A DNA stretch of 27,983 nt, from NCBI GenBank assembly GCA_902470345.1, contig CABRGB010000021.1, forward strand, positions 1-27,983, given 5' to 3'. A program made the translations under genes and the position numbers. The first letter of the stretch is position 1; the number at the start of each line of letters is the position of its first letter. Under the pieces are notes generated by a model. The model did not search any database and was not told the DNA's origin. It saw only the letters and a program-made list of their open reading frames with translations. This DNA is from an uncultured Collinsella sp. Lineage in GTDB: Bacteria; Actinomycetota; Coriobacteriia; Coriobacteriales; Coriobacteriaceae. Positions 13,947 through 20,131 of this stretch are shown in pieces.

Positions 13947-15647
13947 TTATTCGCCGGCGGGCGGTTGTGGTGCGGACGAAGACGGGGTCGAGCCCTCGCC
14001 ACCATCCTGGCGCGGCTTGCGGGAACGGCGACGGCGACGGCGCTTTTGACCCTGGTCGGCCGAGCCCTCGCCACCGCGATCCTCGCGCGGCTCGCGCTCG
14101 TCGCGAGCGGCGCCACGCGAAGCCTTGGCAGCCGCTCCCCCGCCATCTCCGGGACGACGGCGCGTGACCTTGACCTCGCCATCCGAGACCTGATCGGCCA
14201 CGGAGGGCACTGAGGGCTTCTGCTGCGCGCCCGAGGAATGGCGACGGCGCGGACGCGGCGCGCGCTCCTCCTCGCCACGTGACTTGCCGCCCTTGTCGGC
14301 AGGCGCATCGGAGGCCGAAGGGCCCTTGGAAGCGGCACCGGCCTCGCGAGCAGCTGCGGCGCGGAAGGCGTCCTCGCGCTCCTCGCTCGATAGATGACGG
14401 CGGCGGCGACGTGTGGGGTTCATGCCGCCGCCGCGATTCTGCTGCTGGGGCTGCTGAACCTCGCGCTCGCGAGAGGCGTTCTTGCCCGCGGCTGCAACCT
14501 CGGTAGCATCGCCCGAGCCCGCGCGCTTGCGACGGCGACGGCCATCGGCCGCCCCCTCGGCCTCGGGTGTCTCGGCCTTACCGCGGCCCTTTCCGCGGCC
14601 ACGGCCCTCGCCCTGACCCTGACCGGCGCGAGCATCGGATTCAGCATCGCGACGACGGCGCTTGGGCATCGACGTGCCGGCAAGACGGTCGGCACTCGAC
14701 AGGCCATCGCCCACGTCGACGCCGTTCTCGCGATCGAGCTCCATGAGCGCCAGGCGCATCTCGGGCGACTCGATGCGCTCAAGCACGTCGCGCGTCACGC
14801 AGTCGGGGCGGCAGTTGCAGCCCTGCTCGGCAGCCTTCTTTTTGCAGCCCTCCGAGCACGTCATATCGGCTAGGTTGACCTTAAAGACTTTGCCGTTCTC
14901 CAGGCGCAACACCAGCTGCTCGCGCGGCGTGTCATATTCCTGGATGCGCGCCTTGCCAAGCGGCGTATCGATAAGCGTCTTCTTTTTGGGCGCGCGGCTC
15001 TTAAAGTCCTTGTACGCCTCGAACTCGTAGCGCAGGCAGCACATCAGGCGGCCGCAGACGCCGCTAATTTTGGACGAGTTGAGCGGCAGGTCCTGCTCTT
15101 TTGCCATGCGGATCGAAACCGGCTCAAACTGTCCGCCAAAGCGCGTGCAGCAGAGCTCCTGGCCGCACTGGGCATAGCCGCCCACCAGGCGAGTCTCGTC
15201 ACGCACGCCGATCTGGCGCATGTCGACGCGAATATGCAGCGTTGAGGACAGGTCCTTGACGAGCTGGCGAAAATCGACGCGCTCCTCGGCCGCAAAGTAG
15301 AACACGGCCTTCTCGCCGCCAAACAGGTACTCGACGCCCACCGGCTTCATCTCGAGGTCGAGCTCCTTGACCAGGCGGCGGAAGTCGACCATGGCCTCGT
15401 CGCCCTGGATGGCCAGGTCGTCGGCAAGCTGGAGGTCGATGTCGCTCGCCACGCGCAGCACGGGCTTGAGCGGCTGACCGATCTCGTCTTGCGGCACCTC
15501 AAAGGGATCGGCCGTGACCAGGCCAATCTCGGTTCCGCGCTCGGTGGAGCAAATGGCATAATCGGCCTCGAGGATATCCAGATCCTGCGGATCGAACCAC
15601 AGGTCGCGCGAGGCGTAGGTAAACTTAACGGGTACGACTAACGGCAT
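13947..15647 (-). CDS. ricT: PSP1-domain protein RicT (YaaT), with long Arg-rich C-terminal extension
   Basis: RicT of Bacillus is part of the iron-sulfur Ric (Y) complex that guides RNA processing by RNase Y and affects competence and sporulation. The first 300 residues match: a PSP1 domain with the paired motifs C-G-Q-E-L-C-C (161-167) and C-G-R-L-M-C-C (198-204), the cluster ligands. A further Cys group follows (264, 268, 277, 279, 283). Residues about 325-566 are an added low-complexity tail of Arg, Gly, Ala and Glu with runs such as R-R-R-R-R-R-S-R-K-P-R, likely disordered and RNA-binding; Bacillus RicT ends before this point. The start overlaps the holB end by 10 bp, matching the tmk-holB-yaaT order known in Firmicutes. 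Partners RicA and RicF are not in the window. Confidence 0.9.
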   Translation of the reverse strand: MPLVVPVKFTYASRDLWFDPQDLDILEADYAICSTERGTEIGLVTADPFEVPQDEIGQPLKPVLRVASDIDLQLADDLAIQGDEAMVDFRRLVKELDLEMKPVGVEYLFGGEKAVFYFAAEERVDFRQLVKDLSSTLHIRVDMRQIGVRDETRLVGGYAQCGQELCCTRFGGQFEPVSIRMAKEQDLPLNSSKISGVCGRLMCCLRYEFEAYKDFKSRAPKKKTLIDTPLGKARIQEYDTPREQLVLRLENGKVFKVNLADMTCSEGCKKKAAEQGCNCRPDCVTRDVLERIESPEMRLALMELDRENGVDVGDGLSSADRLAGTSMPKRRRRDAESDARAGQGQGEGRGRGKGRGKAETPEAEGAADGRRRRKRAGSGDATEVAAAGKNASREREVQQPQQQNRGGGMNPTRRRRRHLSSEEREDAFRAAAAREAGAASKGPSASDAPADKGGKSRGEEERAPRPRRRHSSGAQQKPSVPSVADQVSDGEVKVTRRRPGDGGGAAAKASRGAARDEREPREDRGGEGSADQGQKRRRRRRSRKPRQDGGEGSTPSSSAPQPPAGE

Positions 15648-16765
15648 TTCAGTGCCTTCCTGATATCGAACAGCATGACCTCGATGGCCAGCTGAGGAGT
15701 AACGTTTCTGGCGATGTTGCGCTCGGCGGTTGCGACTGCCTCGAGCGCCCGCGTGGCACCCGCAACATTGGTCGCAGCGGCAAGCCGACCGATCGTGTCG
15801 CGCACGTCTTCGTTCACCACGTCGGCCGCCTCGTCCTGAAGTGTCAGCAGCACATCGCGCATGAGCGTCCGCGCGCTCGCCAGCGCTTCCATGATACCCG
15901 AACGCTCGCGCGCGTTGAGCTCGCGCTTATTGCGGTCCTCAAGCTGCTTCAATGCTCCACGCGACAGGTAGTCGGCGTTTTGCTCGAGCACCTTTTCCTG
16001 CGTGGACTTGACCTCGGCGAGCGGCGCCTTAACGGCGACGATGAGCGACTTGGCGCGGCTGAGCACGTCGGCCTCGTCGGCGGCAATGAGTGAGTCGATG
16101 GCACGGACCATCTGACGGCGGGCGTCCTGGCGCTCGGCACTCTTAAGGAACTCGATGCCGCGCGTGGGGCTGCCCGCCACGGCGACGGCCATGCGACAAC
16201 GCGCAGGGTCCTGACCAGTGGCACGGCTCACGGCGTGCGCGGCGACGGCGGGTGACACCAGCCGAAACGGCACGCACTGGCAGCGGCTCACGATGGTGGG
16301 CAACATCACGTCTGCCGAGGTGCCCAGCAAGATAAACATAACGCCCTCGGGCGGCTCCTCGAGTGTTTTGAGCAGTGCGTTGGCGGTGTTGGCGCGCAGC
16401 TGCTCGGCACGGTCAATGATGTAGACCTTGGCCTTGGCGCGGATGGGCGCCAGGGGTACGTCGTCGAGTAGCTCGCGCGTCTGGGCGATGAGGTAGCCCG
16501 TAGCGCTTTCGGGGGTGTAATAGTGCACGTCGGGGTGCGTATGGCGCGCGACGCGCACGCAGCTGTCGCACGAACCACAGCCGTCCTGCTCGCACAGGAA
16601 TGCTTGGGCGAGCGCCCATGCGGCGTCGAGCTTACCGGCGCCGGGCGCGCCCAAGAACAGGTAGGCGTGCGATGCACGGCCGCTGGCGATGGCGTTGGTC
16701 AGAAAGTCGCGCACGCGCTGTTGGGTGTCGAGCTTGGCGAGCAGGCTTGCCTGAGTGGGGGCCAT
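15638..16765 (-). CDS. holB: DNA polymerase III subunit delta'
   Basis: Clamp-loader subunit that helps load the sliding clamp onto DNA. A 375-residue AAA+ protein: P-loop G-A-P-G-A-G-K (39-45), a zinc site with Cys58, 63, 66 and 69, the sensor region N-A-L-L-K-T-L-E-E-P-P near 135, and the S-R-C motif (V-S-R-C-Q-C-V-P-F) typical for delta' and gamma/tau. DnaX shares these motifs, but the length and the position directly after tmk favour holB. The ATG at 16765 is one base after the tmk stop, with AGGAGG nine bases before it; an earlier in-frame start at 16786 would lie inside tmk. Overlaps ricT by 10 bp. Confidence 0.93.
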   Translation of the reverse strand: MAPTQASLLAKLDTQQRVRDFLTNAIASGRASHAYLFLGAPGAGKLDAAWALAQAFLCEQDGCGSCDSCVRVARHTHPDVHYYTPESATGYLIAQTRELLDDVPLAPIRAKAKVYIIDRAEQLRANTANALLKTLEEPPEGVMFILLGTSADVMLPTIVSRCQCVPFRLVSPAVAAHAVSRATGQDPARCRMAVAVAGSPTRGIEFLKSAERQDARRQMVRAIDSLIAADEADVLSRAKSLIVAVKAPLAEVKSTQEKVLEQNADYLSRGALKQLEDRNKRELNARERSGIMEALASARTLMRDVLLTLQDEAADVVNEDVRDTIGRLAAATNVAGATRALEAVATAERNIARNVTPQLAIEVMLFDIRKALKCR

Positions 16766-16766
16766 G

Positions 16767-17450
16767 TTACTCGGCCTCCTGGGCAAGCGCGGCGGTGACG
16801 GCGTCCTGGGAAATGTCGAGGCCGTAGACGCGAACCTGCTCGACCGTCCGCGCGAAGACGTCCTCGATGGACGCGGTCGCGTCGATGAGCTTTACGCGGT
16901 TTGGTTCCTCGGCGGCGATGGCGCAAAATCCCTGGTAGACACGCTCTTGGAAGGCCATGCCCTTAGCCTCCATGCGATCTGCCGCGCCACGGGCTGCCAT
17001 GCGCAGCGCCGCCTGCTCGGGCGTGATGTGATAGACGAGCGTGAGCGCCGGGTGCGTCCCCGCGACGGCCAGGTTGTTGGCATCGCGCACCATCTGGCGA
17101 TCGAGGCCATCGGCAAACGCCTGGTAGCAGGTCGTGGAATCGTAGAAACGGTCGCACAGGACCACCTTGCCGGCAGCGAGGGCGGGAGCTATGACCTCGT
17201 GCACCAGCTGGGCACGCGCTGCCTCGTAGAGCAGCAACTCGCAGGTGTCGCCCATCGCCGTGTTGGCGGGGTCGAGCAGCAGAGCGCGGATCTTTTCGCT
17301 AATGGCGGTGCCGCCCGGCTCGCGCAGGCTCACAACCTGGTAGCCAGCGAGCTCGAGCGCGCGGGCAAGCAGGCGCGTCTGCGTGGACTTGCCGGCACCG
17401 TCGACGCCCTCGAGCGTGATAAAGCTATGTTGAGCGGGCTCAAAAGCCAT
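16767..17450 (-). CDS. tmk: Thymidylate kinase
   Basis: Phosphorylates dTMP to dTDP for DNA synthesis. 227 residues: P-loop G-V-D-G-A-G-K-S-T (15-23), L-R-E-P-G-G-T (43-49) for the base, and the D-R-F-Y-D-S-T-T-C-Y-Q segment with Asp100-Arg101, where D-R-Y-x-x-S is the common form. The lid region R-M-A-A-R-G-A-A-D-R-M-E lies at about 150-161. It is the first gene of the tmk-holB-ricT-comF-unknown operon. The ATG at 17450 is preceded by a GAAGGGGC-type site. Confidence 0.95.
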   Translation of the reverse strand: MAFEPAQHSFITLEGVDGAGKSTQTRLLARALELAGYQVVSLREPGGTAISEKIRALLLDPANTAMGDTCELLLYEAARAQLVHEVIAPALAAGKVVLCDRFYDSTTCYQAFADGLDRQMVRDANNLAVAGTHPALTLVYHITPEQAALRMAARGAADRMEAKGMAFQERVYQGFCAIAAEEPNRVKLIDATASIEDVFARTVEQVRVYGLDISQDAVTAALAQEAE

Positions 17451-17539
17451 GAGCGCAGCCCCTTCCTACAAGGCGCGTAAATGCAGATATATCAACCAAG
17501 CCATGATACCCCAGGGGCAGGCGCGTCCCAAATCCCACC

Positions 17540-17595
17540 TAGTCATTGGGGACGTTCTTAAATGACTAGTCGTTTAAGAACGTCCCCAACGGCTA
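17540..17595. repeat. Inverted doublet of a 29-bp REP-like unit
   Basis: Unit 1 (17540-17568) and unit 2 (17567-17595) are in opposite directions and share a TA. Together they make a near-perfect palindrome with 17-bp arms TTGGGGACGTTCTTAAA (17546-17562) and its complement (17573-17589). Unit 1 is identical, as its reverse complement, to the single unit at 27484-27512; unit 2 differs from that by about four bases. Single units end in TAGTCATT/AATGACTA. It lies upstream of tmk. The pattern matches paired REP sequences. Confidence 0.75.
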
Positions 17596-17612
17596 AAGGT
17601 GCCTTTCCAAAG

Positions 17613-17675
17613 TTGCGGTGAAATAGGGACTGAATACGCCTTCTAGCAGCAAATACAATCCCTATTTCACCGCAA
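17613..17675. repeat. 63-bp palindromic repeat, copy 1
   Basis: Perfect 17-bp arms TTGCGGTGAAATAGGGA (17613-17629) and its complement (17659-17675) with a 29-base loop. It starts one base after the stop codon of the serine-hydrolase gene. The same arms and an equally long, about 70% alike loop occur at 20001-20063. It may end transcription or be a mobile palindrome. Confidence 0.8.
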
Positions 17676-17676
17676 G

Positions 17677-18750
17677 TTAGGAGTGGGCGCGGGCGTTGAT
17701 GGCGAAGGAAATATCGCGCTCGAGGGCTAGGGCCTGCTCGCGTTCGAGGTCTTGGGTGAGGATTGCCAGCACGTAAGGGCGCTCGGCGTAGACGATTGCG
17801 GCATCGTGCTGAGCATTCGCCAGGCTGCCCGTTTTGTGCGCGACCAAAACGCCGCCGGGAACGCCTTCGACAATACCGCGTGCGTCTTCCTGCGCCAGCA
17901 GATATCCGCGCGCTCGCTCGCACGGCTCGGGCGTCGCGATTGTCCCCGCCGCCAGCCGTTGCAACACAGCCGCAGCATCACGGGCGCTCGTATAGTTCTC
18001 GCGACCTTGTGCCTGGGCCTCGGTGTCCATCATCAAACGAGCGAGCACGGTCTGGGTCAGTCCCAATGCGGCGCACGTTTCGTTGACCGTATCCATGCCA
18101 AGCCTGCCGATAATAAGGTTCGCTGCCACGTTATCGCTCTGGGCGATCATAGCGTGCAGCAGCTCGTCAATACTGTACGACACACCCGCGCCGCGCGACT
18201 GAATGTTGCCGCTGCCACCCACGATATCCTGCTGCGTTACCGTTATCTGCTCGTCGAGGGACAGCTCGCCCGCCGCCACGGTCTCGAGCGCACAAGCGAG
18301 AACGGGAAGCTTGATGATGCTTGCCGCCACATGTCGCGCGTCCGGCGCCACAGCGGCTTCACCATCGAGCGACGCGAACGTTTGAGGATCAAGCGCCACA
18401 GCATAGACCGAGGTAGACCCACCATACGGCTCGACAAGGGCTTCGATATCTTGCTGAAGGCCGGCAATCCAAGAAGCCCGGGAGACAGCATCCGCCTTTT
18501 GAGCGGACGGATGATTCGCTTTTTGTTTGGCAGGGGCAGCGGAGCCCTCAGCCTCGTTGCGGCGCGCGGCACAACCGCCGAGACTCATCACCGAGGCAAG
18601 CGCTCCGGTCAACATCCCGGCACAAAACACTCGACGCGAGCAATCGCGCGCAGTGAGGGGTGCATCCCCCGGCGGGAACCGGAACGCCTCCACGTTGTCG
18701 CCGCCACCCCGACCTTGCTCGCCGCAGTACACAGACTCACTCCCCACCAT
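17677..18750 (-). CDS. Class A beta-lactamase-fold serine hydrolase, lipoprotein with Tat-like signal
   Basis: Outside-facing serine hydrolase of the PBP/beta-lactamase fold. The three motifs are visible: S-I-I-K with Ser144, S-D-N (205-207) and K-T-G (306-308). The omega loop has R-L-M-M-D-T-E-A-Q-A-Q-G instead of the R-W-E-x-x-L-N of true class A enzymes, so the Glu needed for deacylation may be absent and antibiotic resistance should not be assumed. The N-terminus holds C-S-R-R-V-F-C (37-43), like the twin-arginine motif, then a hydrophobic stretch and lipobox L-G-G-C (Cys60). Start uncertain: ATG 18750 lacks a ribosome site; GTG 18693 would give a normal signal length. It is divergent from the zinc-ribbon gene. 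Confidence 0.85.
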   Translation of the reverse strand: MVGSESVYCGEQGRGGGDNVEAFRFPPGDAPLTARDCSRRVFCAGMLTGALASVMSLGGCAARRNEAEGSAAPAKQKANHPSAQKADAVSRASWIAGLQQDIEALVEPYGGSTSVYAVALDPQTFASLDGEAAVAPDARHVAASIIKLPVLACALETVAAGELSLDEQITVTQQDIVGGSGNIQSRGAGVSYSIDELLHAMIAQSDNVAANLIIGRLGMDTVNETCAALGLTQTVLARLMMDTEAQAQGRENYTSARDAAAVLQRLAAGTIATPEPCERARGYLLAQEDARGIVEGVPGGVLVAHKTGSLANAQHDAAIVYAERPYVLAILTQDLEREQALALERDISFAINARAHS

Positions 18751-18859
18751 CGCATTCTACCGAGCCGTCGATAAACGGCCGCGCCGGACACCCAGCACGC
18801 CGCACTCATTGTGACGCATGCGACAGGGCTTGCGCGACATGATCATCCTCACATAACCA

Positions 18860-18902
18860 GTTGGGTCGGCGCGGCCCAACCGCACCTGAACCACCTTATA
18901 AT
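18860..18902 (+). promoter_or_regulatory. Promoter and inverted repeat of the zinc-ribbon gene
   Basis: A perfect TATAAT (18897-18902) lies 31 bp before the start codon. The expected -35 area holds an inverted repeat GTTGGG...CCCAAC (18860-18880) with one wobble inside, instead of a clear -35 box, so a regulator may bind there. Confidence 0.5.
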
Positions 18903-18933
18903 CTAGCCAACACATCGAATGGAAGGAACCATC

Positions 18934-19980
18934 ATGCCCCGGTTTTGTACCCATTGCGGCAAGCTTCTGAATGACGACGAGCGCTTCTGCACCAGCTGCG
19001 GAACGCCGGTAACCGATGATGGCCAGGCCTCTCAGTCGCAAGAGGATGCGCAGGCAGCCGAACATGCCGCCGCGTCCGATGCCGCCTTCGACACCGCCGC
19101 GACCACGGTTCAGTCTACGCAGCAGCCCGCGGCGACTCAGCCCCAACCGGCAGACGTGACCGTACAGTCCGCCCATCAGCCCGTGCCCGCCCCCCAGCCC
19201 GAAGTCGGCACGACGCAGCAATGGGCGGCGCCAGCCGGCTCCGCGCCGCAGCAGCCCATACCGACCGCCGCTCCGCAGGCCAGCGCCCCCGCTGCTCCCA
19301 AGAACAACAACGCTCTGTTTATCGGCATCATCGCCGTGCTGGTCGTCGTGATTATCGCGCTCGTCGTGTTCTTTATGATCAAGCCTTTCGACAAGGGCGC
19401 CGATGATACCAAGGGCACGACAATCGAGAAGGTCAAGATCGACCACGATAACGACGATGCGTCCGTCAAGGGCGACCCCAACAAGCTTGACGATGATGAT
19501 GACGATGACGTCCACGATGCCGCCACCATCAGCGAGCAGAACGTCTACGACCAGCTGAGCTCCTACTACAGCAGGCTCTCCGATCTTGATCAGCAGGTCC
19601 GCGACTGCGCCACCACATTCAACACGTATTACCTTAAGGATGACCGAAGCTCGCGTCAGTCGGCCAGCGATGCCGCCGAGGCGCTCGAGGATCAGATCGG
19701 CGACCTGAAGGACGAGGTCGAGGACCTGGATGTTCCCATCGACTCGCAGAACTACAGCTCGTGGAAAGACATCATCGCGCTCTACGACGACCTGGAGAAT
19801 CGCATTGACGTCATTTGCGATGCCTGGGAGATCAGCCTTGAGTACTCCAGCCCCGCCAACCACAAGGACGAGATCGTGGCGCCGCTGGCGCGCGACAACG
19901 TAGCGGGCACCAACGACAACAAATACCGTCTGGACTTTGAGGACCGCTACCCCGGCGCCGCACCCGTCGAGGTGAAGTAA
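18934..19980 (+). CDS. Zinc-ribbon membrane protein, unknown function
   Basis: A 348-residue protein. The first 24 residues form a zinc ribbon C-T-H-C / C-T-S-C (Cys5, 8, 19, 22). A Gln/Ala/Pro-rich linker runs to about 125, then a single membrane helix (about 127-148) and an outside domain. The latter begins with an Asp run (186-192) and continues as a helical, coiled-coil-like region (about 200-310) with repeated L-x-x-L-x-D-E patterns. This layout of cytoplasmic zinc ribbon, linker, membrane helix and helical ectodomain is common among Gram-positive envelope proteins of unknown role. The ATG at 18934 follows AAGGA. It is one of only two plus-strand genes here, with no partner gene. Confidence 0.85.
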   Translation: MPRFCTHCGKLLNDDERFCTSCGTPVTDDGQASQSQEDAQAAEHAAASDAAFDTAATTVQSTQQPAATQPQPADVTVQSAHQPVPAPQPEVGTTQQWAAPAGSAPQQPIPTAAPQASAPAAPKNNNALFIGIIAVLVVVIIALVVFFMIKPFDKGADDTKGTTIEKVKIDHDNDDASVKGDPNKLDDDDDDDVHDAATISEQNVYDQLSSYYSRLSDLDQQVRDCATTFNTYYLKDDRSSRQSASDAAEALEDQIGDLKDEVEDLDVPIDSQNYSSWKDIIALYDDLENRIDVICDAWEISLEYSSPANHKDEIVAPLARDNVAGTNDNKYRLDFEDRYPGAAPVEVK

Positions 19981-20000
19981 TCCCAACAACTGATCAAAAC

Positions 20001-20063
20001 TTGCGGTGAAATAGGGATTAATTAGGCCTTTTGCCAGCAAAAACAGTCCCTATTTCACCGCAA
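20001..20063. repeat. 63-bp palindromic repeat, copy 2
   Basis: The arms TTGCGGTGAAATAGGGA (20001-20017) and its complement (20047-20063) are identical to copy 1 at 17613-17675, in the same orientation; the 29-base loop differs at about nine positions. It lies 20 bp after the zinc-ribbon stop and before the topA hairpin, between convergent genes, where it could stop both transcripts. Confidence 0.8.
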
Positions 20064-20072
20064 CTTAGAAGT

Positions 20073-20110
20073 GGGGCCGGGCGCGCATTTGCATTTGCGC
20101 GCCCGGCCCC
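20073..20110 (-). terminator. Very strong GC hairpin after topA
   Basis: Perfect 14-bp arms GGGGCCGGGCGCGC (20073-20086) and GCGCGCCCGGCCCC (20097-20110) with a 10-base loop. No T-run follows on either strand, so it could work as a factor-aided terminator, or together with the palindrome at 20001-20063. Confidence 0.55.
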
Positions 20111-20131
20111 GCCGCGTCTATATGTGCTCGG

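Noticed and set aside
17677..18750. Antibiotic-resistance beta-lactamase
   Set aside because: The omega loop does not show the Glu-x-x-Leu-Asn pattern required in class A enzymes; only the general fold is supported.
18757..20040. 427-codon open frame on the minus strand
   Set aside because: Antisense to the zinc-ribbon protein, which has a ribosome site, Cys motif and membrane helix. The antisense product is low-complexity Gly/Val/Arg.
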